A stretch of DNA of 64,000 nt from the NCBI GenBank assembly GCA_019787685.1, contig JAHNUO010000068.1:1-64000 (forward strand), in the 5' to 3' direction. The position numbers and the translations under genes were made by a program. This DNA comes from Chiua virens. Taxonomy: Eukaryota > Basidiomycota > Agaricomycetes > Boletales > Boletaceae. Of the stretch, positions 21,881 through 32,790 are shown piece by piece. The notes below the pieces were generated by a model. That model saw only the letters and a program-made list of their open reading frames with translations, had not been told where the DNA came from and made no database searches. Each line of letters starts with the position of its first letter. Within the stretch, counting starts at the first letter, position 1.

Positions 21881-24124
21881 CATGAGCGAGGTCTTCGGTG
21901 TCCTTTTGAACGTACGCTCCTTGCCGCGTTGTCTACGTGCATCGATCCTGATTGGAGCGGTTCCATGACTCATCCAGCCATCCGAAACGGCGCGCTCCTT
22001 GATGGAATCCAAACGCCTGCTTGAGGAAGCACGTAAGGAGATCAACGAGGAGCGTGAGCCTCCGCGACTGCGCGTCAAGCATGCCATTACACGTTTGCCC
22101 GGCTTTGTACCCCGTGAGGCCGAGTTGCGGGTCATGGAACATATTCTGGAGGGAGAGCCATCGTTTACGGTCGTCTTTGGTGCCAGTGCAGTGGGCAAGG
22201 TATGTTCTCTTCCAGATGCCCTGACTTCACTCTGAGCACATCTCTTCCTGCGCGTATAGACTGCTCTTCTCCGTGAAATTCTCTCGCGTGATAGGTTCCA
22301 TGTTCTTCATTTCGATCTTCGAATCCCCGGGTTTGCGGATGTGGCTAGTCTCTATACGAGCCTGAGTCTGCAGATGGAGCAGTACTTCGAGGGCATCTCG
22401 ATGACTATGCCGGGATTCGAGGAGTTTCGCAAGGAAGCCAACGCATTCAGGGTACGTGTTTTGATACTTGATAGAACCACAGAGGTACTGATGGAGTGCA
22501 TCTCGGTAGTATGACCGCCTCGATGTGGAACGAAGGCTGTCCCAAGCGGTGGTGGGTAGCCTAGGATCACAAGTACGGACAAGCGACATTGCGCGGCTCA
22601 TGGAATTGTTCCAAGTGAGATCTTTTATTTTCCTCGTTAGTAGAGAACCGACGATCAATTCCGAAGTATTCCCTTCTGAGATACGCTGAATTTGAACCCC
22701 TGGGCGATGTCAATGAACTGGCCAACCAAGGGCGGAAGGAATCGGATGTATCATCGGAACGAACCCATGTCAACTCTCCTCGATGGTTCTTCAAGCGCGC
22801 TAAGAGGGGAAGCGATAGTCGCGGGGTCTCGTCTTCTATGATCAAGGAGCCCGAGAAGCATTGTAAGAAGATACCAGTGCTATTCTTCGATGAAGCACAT
22901 AAACTGTACGTTTCACTTACATGGGACTCGTATAGTCATTCTCATCGCCATCGGACAGGCCATTCTTGATCCAATCAACAGACACTATGAAATGCCTGCT
23001 CGATTCAGTGCTTGTCCTAACAAAACAAGATCGACTGTGTCATGTCGTTCAGGCTACCAGTGATCCATTCTACCAAAACTGGCTGCGCCAACTCAATGTC
23101 GTGCAACATTGCAAGATTGTCACAATTGGTGACTGCTCGAAAAGCGAGACACGAACGTACTTTAAGGAACGCTTATTACCTAGAGTCCCAGAAGCACTAC
23201 AGCAGGCATTATCCTTTGATGTGCTGTACGAAGCGTTTGGCGGTAAGATAGCGCATTGGCAAGACTATATCAACGAGTATAGTGAGTGGGATCTTTGTTA
23301 GTGTTCTTCGACTCCCTCACCTTCATCATTCTTAGTTAATGCCGACGGAAACTTCGACAGTGCGTCTTCGTACTGCAATGGGTTCAAGCATTACTAATAC
23401 GTATGGATCAGTCAAACAGAGCTCACATTTCCTTCAGGCACATGCTTCTCTTAACTTGCATATCGTCCACTCTTCTCAACTTGCAGTTGCACGTGACCCC
23501 ACGACTCCTTCTACCCCGGGTCCTCGCCCACGGTCCAGTGGCCCAGACGCGCTTCATGCTGGTCTGGGTCCTGCTGGGTTCAAAGCCTATGTGTCTTCAA
23601 TCGAAGACTACTCTGCGGACTTTAGCGCGATGCAACTCCTCAAAGTCATGAGCAAACTCAGCCAACCCGGAATGCAGCACCTGCCCTATTTTCTGCTTTG
23701 CCGTGAGCTCGGCGTACGTGCGGTAGACGGGATGATCAAGGGCAAGTTGTTGAATCTACACTGGTCCGAACTGGTCGGCAAAGAGGTGGTGGAGCTTCCG
23801 GTGATCAGTGTCCCCGTGTCGCCTGCCCCGATGACGAACCGCGTGCTGAGTAACAATGGCTCGTATGTCGGCGGCGCTAGTGGGACAGGGACTGTTCGCG
23901 TTGAGTCCTCGGAAGATGGGGACATGGTGATGGTGAATCCGGTTAATCTGTCTACGAGAGATCTAGGGCAGATAGATGAAGGTGACGAGCACGAGGTCAT
24001 TGGTCCGAAGTTGACGCCGCTTACCCCGATCATGCGGTTCGCGATGCGGGAAGTCGTCCAAGAATATGAGGACATTCGGACAGTCTCCGAATACGCATCG
24101 CTCAATGACCCTGACGAGTATTAA
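21881..24124 (+). CDS. AAA+/STAND-like P-loop ATPase of unknown function
   Basis: Multi-exon gene that I cannot name. The first secure exon MSEVFGVLLN (21881) splices into PSETARSLMESKRLLEEARK. A linker, LPGFVPREAELRVMEHIL, leads to the Walker A motif GASAVGKTALLRE, split by an intron directly after GK. A second block resembles an archaeal-type/STAND ATPase (FHVLHFDLRIPGFADVASLY). Walker B is IPVLFFDEAHKL, followed by the sensor-like block LCHVVQATSDPFYQNW. The C-terminal 250 residues have no domain I recognise and end in a stretch containing IMRFAMREVVQEYEDI and DPDEY. Roughly 650-700 residues are expected. It converges on the Hcs1 helicase with 279 bp between the stop codons. The upstream start is uncertain. 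Confidence 0.7.
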
Positions 24125-24403
24125 CCTGGGAGGTGGAGCTGGCTCTCTTATATTCGCATATCCCCATTCGTTTTGGACCTTATGCGTTCGGGATCGCTTG
24201 TTATTTATTCGTTTTTGGCACGATTATCAGTACTGTACCTCATATCTGTTGCTGTCTTATCAACATCTCCTTCATATCTCGTTGACATTTGTATCACATG
24301 TTCTCACGCACGTCTCCTGTGAGTAGTCGACCCTTCTGACGACATCGTGTTCTATCCTGGATTCCTGGTTCCGTCCGGAGTTATTACTGCAAGTAGTACG
24401 ATC

Positions 24404-27400
24404 TCACGGCGCCTCTGCAAATCTGACGTCTGCATTGGCTTCTAACCACGCTAACCACCTTTTGAGATATGCACCGCCGTGCTGGACCGTAGATGAATCG
24501 CCGACGATGGACTAAAAATTGCTCGTTCATTAATATCAAACATTGAGGGTCTCGATAACACAACACGGCGGCCAACTTACGAGATGTCTTTTTGCTCGTG
24601 TCATTGCAACTGTCATTCAAAACAACGGGGATCAATGAATACCCGCATGTACGAGAAAAGACGGACGTCCGACTCGGAGTGAAGAAGGCCGGTTTGAGAC
24701 TTACCATTCAATCGGCGTTTCTCCTTCAAAAAACCCACTTCACGCTGCCAAAGCCCCATCCATTTTACCGGATGTCGAACGTATCATGCGGAGCAGGACG
24801 ACTGACCTTATCATTGCTCCGTACGAGACTGATGATGACCGCATCTTTTTCCCGACCTTGCATACCATCTACGGTACCGATCTCGAGTTCTGGGCCATAT
24901 TCAGGGCGCAGCAAGGAACTGAGTAGCGTGACTTGGGCCTGGTACCTGAACAGATGCAACAATAACAAATGGCGACAGGATCGATTCGATAAAGTTTAAC
25001 CGAAAACAATAAATTTCATGCACTACAAGTTAAAAGGGGAAAAAGTTGCACGCACGGGGTGACGATGGCGATCTGGCAGGGGGATAACCCTGCTTGAACC
25101 TAAATCCACCATGATTCGGCGTCCGGAGATATGAGCGCATCATGCCATCATGGAACCATCGTCGATGAGTCAGGTCAGCCATAGGACCCGGTAGAGGTGA
25201 AACGACGCACGAGCTTCTCAGTCCACCTTTTGACCACCGCAGCTTCGTTTTCGTTGCATCGACTACCTTCATCTTCGTCACCTTCTAGCCGCTCGTAGAA
25301 CTCGCATCCAGCCGTGTCAAAGAAGACGACAGGCGTGCCGAGAGTCTCTTTAACGGTGTCCTCGTCCCTTGTCTCGGTAAATGACCTCGTGTTTGGTAAG
25401 TCGGACAGGAGATGCGAGCGGACGGAGCTGTGCGATATTAGCTTGGACGCATACAGCGTATCGGACGGAAATTGACAAATTTGCGCGTGCATGCTTGAGG
25501 TCGTCGCGATTGAGCATGGAAATGGACATGCGGCAGCATGCGTACCGATACTGGACGTTGAGCAAGCGCTTGATGCTTGGGCCGTACATCCGCTCGAGGC
25601 GGTCGAACAAGGTTATCTCCAGAGATCTCGGGGGACGTAGTAATCTAGCGTGTTTAGGAGCCGGTTTCTCGACTGGTTCCATGGGAATTTCGGATAATGC
25701 AGACAACGAGGTCTCTTCTGCGAGAACAATATCACCGCGGATGGGTTCTGATTCTGAATCAGAACTGCCATCGGAACTTGATTCAGTCATATTTTCTTGC
25801 TTATCGTCCGTCCAAGGGGCGGTGTTTCTTTCTGTCTTGGTACTATTCTTCTCAGATATTCTTTTGTTTTCTTGGCCCTTCTTGAGCTGTTTCAAGTTCT
25901 CCGAATCCTTGGCCAGCTTGCTATTCTTCCTGTCATGCTTGTTCGAAGACAAGACAGTAGGGGGTAGTTGCATCGGATCACCTGCCAGGATCAACTTCTT
26001 CCCCTTGAATATGGGAACCCAGCACACCTAGAGTGCATCATCATCAAGTTCAATAGCCAAGGTCCAGGACATATACCCTGGAAACATACCGCTTCGACAG
26101 CTTGAGTTGCTTCATCGATGACGACCACATCAAAGATATGGTCTCGTAATTGTCTGCCGCCAGCAGAGTGACAAGTGGCCAAGACGACCTGCATACGTAT
26201 TCAAATCTAGTTCCTGCTCAGAGCCGGGGTTGATATGTACCTGGGACTCTGAGAGGACCGCTTTCACAACCCCTCCTTCTCTCTGTCGGTATCTGCAGTA
26301 TGAACCGATCAGGTTGACGAGTGTTGCAAAGCAGCCGAAGGACTCACTCCTTTCTAAGCGCACGTACGTCCTCCCACATTTTCTTACGTTCCAGTCCACG
26401 GGGTTTCTTTGCTCCCTTTCCTTTACCCTTCCCAGCAAGTGTGTCAAGTGCAGCATCGAGCTCCGCCTTGACGTCCTTGGCGAGTACCGCCTGATCGTGA
26501 AAATCAATTAGCACGTCTTCAAGATATCGGATACCAGTTGGATACCGGACACGAACCTGATCACTCCGACCAGCCTTGACTTCCAACGTCGCTTCCAGGA
26601 TGTCTTCGCGTGCCATCACTCTAGCAGGATGGCCGATCCGCGTTACTTTCAGTGGTGTGCCTTTTCCTTTGTCAGGGGGAGGGAGAGCAAGTAATCGTTC
26701 GAGGATGTTATCGACGGAAAGGTTGGAGGCACCGCATACAAGAACACGGACCGGCTTCTGGTCTGGTGTGTTGGATGTAAACTGACGTATGATCTCGATC
26801 AGCGTGTGGGTCTTGCCCGTGCCTGACTATAATTTCAGAAGGAATATGAAGAAACAACAGTGAAAAAACGCGTACCCGGAGGACCGTGAATGCATGCAAC
26901 TTCTGCGGCTTCGAGAGCAAACCGGACGGCTGATTTCTGGCTTGGGTTGAGAGATTCATCAAAAAAAGATATGTCTCCAAGTTTGCTAGGCTTGGAGGGC
27001 CGTGACATTCCGAGCAACACACGGATAAGAGGTGTAAGTTCATAGTTCGTCTTGTCATCTGGCTAATGAAGTACGATAAGAGGATTATTGACTTGTTGCG
27101 AAGGAGACTACCTTTCGTGTAGAAGGTATTGCAATCTTCTCCAAGTGATCGATAGTTTTGTCCATCCTAAACATAGTACATCAGCGCCAGACAGCCTTGT
27201 GTAGAAGTGTATCATTAGTACCGATCATATGTGACACTGTTTGCAAGTTTCAAAACTCGACACCTCTCTGGCAAATCAAGATCGACATCTCCGGATTCAG
27301 GGGGATCTACAGCGATAACAACGCGAATATCAGTGACCTGTCGAGGAATTAGGATGGACACTGAAGAGAATGGAGACATCTAGTAGTATACCGACTTTGT

Positions 27401-27902
27401 ACACTACACCTTCCGGAGCGGTGGAACTTTTCGTGTCGGCATCTGCTGGCTGTACTTTCTTGCCTTTAGTGCTTGTCTTTTTCTGGGTGGTGGTAACATT
27501 TTCTTCTATTCGCGCGAGATCCCCAGGCCTGTAGACATTGTTCAGGTTCCACAGGCGATACAATGGTGCCAGAAACGTTCCTGAAGGTATGAGGTGGGAA
27601 TAGTGGTGAGGTGTGGTACGCCGAAGGTCGCTCTAGTTCTACTAGCCTGTGCTTCGCAAAATAAGAAGTTCCAAGCTGCTGTAATAAGACATGAGCACGC
27701 ACGTCTTTCCCCCAAGCCCCACACCAGCCGATACTATGCTGAGTCCACCGAGAGCTAGCCCACGTTGTTCGAGGAGTTTGGGTGAAGCATTGCTCAGAAT
27801 CAAAGAAGTGCGCTCAATCTCTGCATCGCGTTCCTGTGAAAGGAGGGTACGTTGTCCTGATATGAAGGCCCGTACCATCGATTCTGAACTTTGTGACGCC
27901 AT
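24404..27902 (-). CDS. HCS1: DNA polymerase alpha-associated helicase A (Hcs1/SMUBP2-like, SF1)
   Basis: Multi-exon superfamily-1 helicase of the UPF1-like group. ATG at 27902 starts [20 protein letters not shown]. The helicase motifs are all present: [18 protein letters not shown] (motif I), [10 protein letters not shown] (II), [12 protein letters not shown] (III), [14 protein letters not shown] (IV region, split by an intron), [20 protein letters not shown] (V) and [19 protein letters not shown] (VI). Between motifs III and IV lies a charged Ser/Glu/Lys-rich insertion of about 110 residues (25660-25950). The last exon, [18 protein letters not shown], ends at the TGA at 24404. The protein unwinds DNA or RNA 5' to 3' and in yeast co-purifies with polymerase alpha. 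It is the best-supported large gene of this part of the window. Confidence 0.93.
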
Positions 27903-28028
27903 GATACTCAAGTTGACTTCTCAGTGTTGCAAGTAATCGCGATCAGAGCTGACCGTTGTTGGAAGACGGCGAGCGCGGGAAAGTGTGACTTAAGTCAGAC
28001 GAGATAAGATGGGGGAATTAGGACTCGA

Positions 28029-28106
28029 GCCTATCGTGCTGCAACAGGGTCTCTCGACTACCATCTCGTCTAACTAAGTTCCTCTCGCGCCTATCGTGCT
28101 GCAACA
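28029..28106. repeat. Exact 18-bp direct repeat spaced by 60 bp
   Basis: GCCTATCGTGCTGCAACA occurs at 28029-28046 and again at 28089-28106. Around the first copy, AGACGAGAT (about 27998) and ATCTCGTCT (about 28063) form an inverted pair. The layout looks like a small tandem unit or a MITE fragment. Confidence 0.8.
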
Positions 28107-28188
28107 ACCGTAATTGGTAGCAGCCCTTTCCTGAAGTGGATTCACACTGCTGTCATTGGGCGGTTGTCGCAGCAGCAACGAGTGAAAC

Positions 28189-28210
28189 ATTAGGGAATGT
28201 ATTCCCTAAT
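28189..28210. repeat. Perfect 10-bp palindrome arms around GT
   Basis: ATTAGGGAAT at 28189-28198 and its exact reverse complement ATTCCCTAAT at 28201-28210 flank a GT dinucleotide. It could be a dimeric transcription-factor site between the helicase gene and the Cys-rich ORF, or a mobile-element end. Confidence 0.8.
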
Positions 28211-28506
28211 GGCACACAAGTGCTGGCAGTGGTGTAAAACCGAGACGCTGTTGCACGCGCAGTAGCTGTTAGTATACCATTACCATACGACCCTACATAG
28301 CCGGTATCAAGGCGTTAGCTTGTATTTAGTCGTTTATATTTCTCACGCGAACCTCAGTCTCGTACATACTCGCACGAAGACTGAGTGCTTCCTTCCGTCT
28401 AGCTCGACACGTATCAGTAGCGCCGCACAAAATTATCATCACCGGGCACTGCTAACCATAACCACGAACACCATTGCAGATATATCATCCTCGAGATCTT
28501 ACAAAC

Positions 28507-28848
28507 ATGGATTGCTGCGACATTCTGTGCGGAATTTTCACGTGCTGTTGTGAGTATCCACTTTCAATGATGCCAGAAGTCTTATCTAGACGTGCTCAGC
28601 ATTATGCACACTATGTGGTACGCAAGGCAGTCAGACGTGGTTTGGTTTTGACTGACACGACATTTGCAACACTTCGTGTTGAAGAACCATCCGTTTGCAA
28701 CTGCTGTTCAAAGAACAAGTCTAGTCTTGATGACCCTGCTGAACCCGAGCTAGTGCAAGATCAACCGTACGGTGTCCAGCCCATGATGGTTCGAGGAAAG
28801 TTTGCGGACGATGGACAGGATGATAATCCCACAATACCAAGGCGCTGA
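28507..28848 (+). CDS. Small cysteine-rich hypothetical protein
   Basis: An open frame of 113 codons begins MDCCDILCGIFTCCC and contains a second Cys cluster (VCNCCSKNKS). There is no secretion signal of the usual kind, although the N-terminus is hydrophobic and could be palmitoylated or membrane-bound. A GTGAGT donor sits just after the first Cys cluster. Splicing it to the CAG near 28601 would give a different, shorter Cys-rich product of about 34 residues (CC followed by LCTLCGTQG), so the real structure is open. I do not recognise the family. Confidence 0.4.
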   Translation: MDCCDILCGIFTCCCEYPLSMMPEVLSRRAQHYAHYVVRKAVRRGLVLTDTTFATLRVEEPSVCNCCSKNKSSLDDPAEPELVQDQPYGVQPMMVRGKFADDGQDDNPTIPRR

Positions 28849-29008
28849 ATCGAAGCTTCAGTAGGTTGTGGTCAATCTTGACTCCACCGGGTTGTCATTG
28901 CAACAAAGCGGTTTTAAATAAGTCTCTAGTGTAACTACAACTCTTTGGTGAATGCTCTGGATACACACTTTGTGCTGAAACTCACTATATGTGTACGTAC
29001 TGCAATTT
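28849..29008. other. Convergent intergenic region
   Basis: 160 bp between the Cys-rich ORF and OST4. It should hold the OST4 3' UTR. Nothing else is seen. Confidence 0.5.
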
Positions 29009-29137
29009 CTAATGTGAAGAGGTGTTCTGTGCGATATGGCGCGCGTTGACAGCCACAAAGTGATATACGACGACGGTGATCATGGCAAGAGCGCCGAGGT
29101 AGTTGGCAAGGTTGTACAGTGTCTGGTGGCTAATCAT
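29009..29137 (-). CDS. OST4: Oligosaccharyltransferase subunit Ost4 (42-residue membrane protein)
   Basis: A complete 42-codon ORF, easily missed because of its size. ATG at 29137 starts MISHQTLYNLANYLGALAMI, followed by a single transmembrane helix through VVVYHFVAVNARHI and a short polar tail. This matches the layout of yeast Ost4p (36 residues, beginning MISD, one N-out helix with the VxYH motif). Ost4 tethers Stt3 and Ost3/Ost6 in the ER complex that transfers the lipid-linked glycan to Asn. The longer upstream in-frame reading to 29221 has no family support, so the MISHQT start was chosen. It is divergent from QCR8, with 207 bp between the start codons. Confidence 0.85.
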   Translation of the reverse strand: MISHQTLYNLANYLGALAMITVVVYHFVAVNARHIAQNTSSH

Positions 29138-29344
29138 ATTTGACTGAATGAGCGTAGTTTGATACATATTGAAGCAATATGAGCATGAACACATACCTGT
29201 GGATATCGAAGGTACAAGCAAAGTGTGAGTGACGTGTGAAGGCGTTGTTTGTGACTTGTTTGGTTAAACGGGAAACTTCGGACAGGCTCAATACTTCTCC
29301 AACGACATCACAGACTTTCTTTTTCTCCGCTTTCATTGTTCATC
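29138..29344. promoter_or_regulatory. Divergent promoter region OST4 / QCR8
   Basis: 207 bp separate the OST4 and QCR8 start codons. A minus-strand frame here (starting MKAEKKKVCDVVGEVLSLSE) is open but overlaps the presumed OST4 leader, and I do not call it a gene. The promoter role is inferred from position. Confidence 0.45.
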
Positions 29345-29891
29345 ATGCGGCCGACTGCAATCCGTTCAAGTGGTATGCCTGAAGGCGAGTCTTTTTTGGC
29401 GTCTGAAAATGCAAAAACCTGACTTGTAACTTATTCGCCAGGCAAAGTATACGTGAGTTTTCACCATGATGGCGTCGGGAGAGTGCAGAATAACGTGTAT
29501 TGCACTCATTAGAACCCATGGTGGGGTGATACCGCCATCTTGAAGCAAAGAGGTATCATCACCTACAGTCAGTCGTTCACTATGCAAATATATACGCCAT
29601 ATTTATCACGTCTCGCCTGTTGCACCTATTGCACCTACTTCTAGCTGTGTCCCCGTTCCGTCAACGCGCAACAAAAGACATATTCCAAGGTTGGATGTTT
29701 AATGGCTACAAGCGTCTTGCGTCCCAAGTTCCATACTGGATTGTTCCCTTTGCAATTGGTGTGTTTCTGCGCGTTTCCGCATCACTTGCATCTAACTATT
29801 ACCAGCGTACGGCACGTACACTTGGGCGAAACGTTATGATACATGGCAGAATAGCAAGGCCGGACACATTGCGTTGCATGGCGCTCATTGA
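29345..29891 (+). CDS. QCR8: Cytochrome b-c1 complex subunit 8 (QCR8)
   Basis: The five exons 29345-29384, 29442-29452, 29513-29567, 29645-29758 and 29806-29891 sum to 306 nt, giving 101 residues in unbroken phase. The start MRPTAIRSSGMPEGKVYN and the block NPWWGDTAILKQRGIITY fit the family, as do SPFRQRATK, WMFNGYKRLASQVPYW and FAIAYGTYTW. The C-terminus is SKAGHIALHGAH. QCR8 is the small inner-membrane subunit that packs against cytochrome b in respiratory complex III. Exon 2 is only 11 nt long, and intron 1 starts with GC (GAAG|GCGAGT) instead of GT. Both are required to read GMPEGKVYNPWW. Confidence 0.92.
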
Positions 29892-30150
29892 TCCGCTAGT
29901 TCAACTTGTTACTTCACATCCCACATAACATAGACATTCAAGTTGAACACGAGATATAAATTCACGCGGCGTGATGATATCGTTAGATTGCGCAATGTCG
30001 AGCATCAGCGGTTCAGCCGGGAAATGACTAATTCACTTGGCAACATTTGTGATGCCCCCGGGCTTACTCATGACGCAATTGGTCGACTAGATATAAACAC
30101 GACAACCCATGGTTTGATTTACCCATTCACAACCACACCCAACACAGAGA

Positions 30151-31334
30151 ATGTCTGCTATTCGTCCATTGTTCATCGTTGCTGGCATCGGAAACGGCTC
30201 AGGTAGGTTCCATGTTTGGCTCGTGCAACTCGGCAAAAGTTGACTTCCACACAGGAACAGGGGCTTCTACAGCGTAGGTACTTCTTCAGCAATCTGATAC
30301 AGGCCAAACTGACATTTGTTTAGTCGTCTGTTCGGCAAGTTGGGCTACAGGGTTGCCTTGATTTCTCGGGGTCCTGAGCATCTCAACAAGCTTGCTGACG
30401 AGATCAACCAGAAAGGTGGAGAGGTCTGTCATACCTACGCGTCGCTGTCTGGATGCTAAAGTGAATATTTACTTTCATCAGGCCGTCTCTTTCCCGGTTC
30501 AGGATTACACTCCGGCCTCGATCCGTTCCGCATTCACCAACCTCAGGAACCGCTTCCCAGTGTCCACTTCTCCCCTTCGAGTTGCGCTCTTCAACGCTGG
30601 GTATGGCGTATGGAAGCCATTCTTGAGCATCACTGAAGAGGAAGTACGCGAGTCGTTGGATGTCAATGTCCTCGCCGCCTATACCTTCTCCAGAGAAGTT
30701 TTGCTTGAGTTGACAAAGAATGACATCGAACAGCCAAGCGAAGGTGGAAAGGGTGGCGCAAGGAAGAAAGGTACTCTGATCTTCACGGGTGCTACGGCCT
30801 CGATCAGGGGGAACACCACTACCAGTGCATTCTCCATTGGTAAATTCGGCATCAGGGCACTCTCCCAGAGCTTGGCCAAAGAATTCGGGCAGCAAAACAT
30901 TCATGTTCGTACGACCCATGCATAGCCTTTTCGTTATTCTCGCTGACATTCTCGGTGGATTGTAGGTTGCACACGTGCGTTGCCCAATCTTAATCGGTCA
31001 GAGTGTGACTCACTAACGCCACATCACAGAGCATTATCGACGGAAATATTCTGACCGATCGTGTCAAAAGCTTCCGAAACGACTCTACCTGGGAGGCCGA
31101 CGCAGACGCCCGTCTCAACCCAGATTCCATTGCAAAGGTTAGCGAATTGATTCTGAATCTGACATCGTCGTCTCATCACATTTACACGCACCAAGGCGTA
31201 CCTCAACCTCATCGAACAGGACAGTTCAGCTTGGGCCTGGGAGATTGACTGTAAGCTCGCTTACCTTGTGTAACAGTGAAAATGTGCTCATGCTTCTGAT
31301 ACGTGTAGTACGGCCCGCTCACGAAAAGTGGTGA
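30151..31334 (+). CDS. Short-chain dehydrogenase/reductase-like protein with Tyr replaced by Phe
   Basis: Multi-exon gene of the Rossmann-fold SDR superfamily. ATG at 30151 begins MSAIRPLFIVAGIGNGSGTG; the glycine-rich cofactor motif GNGSGTGAS is formed over two introns. RLFGKLGYRVALISRG follows, then VALFNAGYGVWKPF (NAG motif) and GTLIFTGATASIRG. The active-site segment reads SAFSIGKFGIRALSQSLAKE, so the usual Tyr of YxxxK is Phe while Lys is kept. The end is WEIDLRPAHEKW. I recall a fungal/bacterial SDR clade with AFxxGK at this place, so the loss is probably a clade property. NAD(P) binding is likely. Classical oxidoreductase activity is doubtful. Confidence 0.85.
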
Positions 31335-32790
31335 ATTGGTTGAGAGTTTGTAACACGTTTTGCAGGCAAGAAGAGATTTGCTATGCCTGAGTCTTCTTAT
31401 CTATGTATTGAAGTGTCGTTGACTAAAGCTGTTGGATTGAATCATCAAATAATTTTAGCGTGTATGCGACCTAGTTGGGCCTGCTGGCAGCGTTGTGAAC
31501 ATTTCTACACCCTCTCCCTGAGGCCACTGCTTCCAGTGATTGCAGTCAAAATGTCGGCGGCGACATAGTTTGAGGCTAGAGGCTCGGACACTGGGTATTA
31601 CATTCGCTTTGCAAAGTATATACTAACCGAACAAAGTGCTTTCATCTTCGGGCTCATGTACTTTTCTAGGCGACCAAAGAGCCGAAGGTATAAAAGCACG
31701 ACCATCTGGACGACTCGGCCTTTAGAATCATTTCCTCGAGGCCCACTCGAGAGAAATTGAGGAAGGCCCGTAGCACTTGCCAAGACAGCATGAGGATGTC
31801 AGCAACTCTACGTTGTGCTATTGCCCTCCTGTTTATTGCAATACTGGCCCACGGTGTCACCGCTGCTGTGACCTTCCGCGAAGGGCACGATGCTGTCGTG
31901 ATGCGTGCAATGAGAAATATCATCATGATCGTCGTTCAAGTTTCATCTAAGTGTTTCATTCTTCCTTCAACTCGCCAGCGTGCATCCCCTCTGAACCACT
32001 TGCGTTCCTCTGCAGACTATTAATATCAAACCTCCGTTGCCGGGCTCCAGATGTAGGAGACACAACTATCTCCCAAACTAATGACGTGACACCAATCGCA
32101 TGGTCCAAGCCGACTCTCGAGAGTCGACGTTTTTCCACGATGTCACTCAGTTTTCTCCATACTCGTTCGCGACATACTACGTCCCCCCTTTTTTTCTACT
32201 TGCTCGACGTGTATCCACATATGTTTGGACATTAATCCATCTTCCTTCCGGGCTCCCCTTTCTTGCAACTCCGAGGAATAGTGTTTGTAGTAACCACGTT
32301 TGTCCCCCGCCTCGGTGGCGGACCGTCCCGAGGCATTATCGCTACGGAAAACGTTGTTTCAGCGTCACAGCCGGTAGTCCAATCGCATTTAAACGCTTCC
32401 ATCGTTATATTGCTCATAGTATCCGCAGTTTATGCATTCTCGACACTCGCGTTCGCGTCCTCGGGACCTTGTTAGCACGCAGCTGGATAGATCAATGAAT
32501 TGATGACGCTTGTCCTCTCCGAGTCCGTTCGGGCCACTCGCAGGATCACAAGTCGCAAAAATATACCAAACTTGCACCGTGACGTCAATTGTGCCGTGAT
32601 TCAATATTCAATATCCAACGTTCAACTGCAACATCCAAGTGTTACACCACACTCATGGCATCAAATGCTTCTTCACAACAATATATCGAGTTCAAACCTA
32701 TCGATCAGGTATGATCGCAGACCTCGTACAACAAGTTGACTACGTCAGTTCTTCGCCCAACGTTCCTCGTGCCATTCTCTTTTCTCAGCT
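31335..32790. other. Intergenic region with one possible short secreted-protein gene
   Basis: About 1.4 kb without a confident gene. A plus-strand frame from 31790 starts MRMSATLRCAIALLFIAILA and looks like a signal peptide ending at GVTAA. A frame at 32263-32475 ends with the hydrophobic stretch ASIVILLIVSAVYAFSTLAF, which could be a C-terminal membrane or GPI signal. I could not join them by convincing introns, so this is only a candidate. Confidence 0.3.

Larger units (their letters stand above)
27903..28506. other. Intergenic region with short repeats
   Basis: Lies upstream of the helicase gene. It contains the 60-bp-spaced direct repeat at 28029-28106 and the palindrome at 28189-28210, described separately. 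No coding frame is convincing. Confidence 0.5.
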
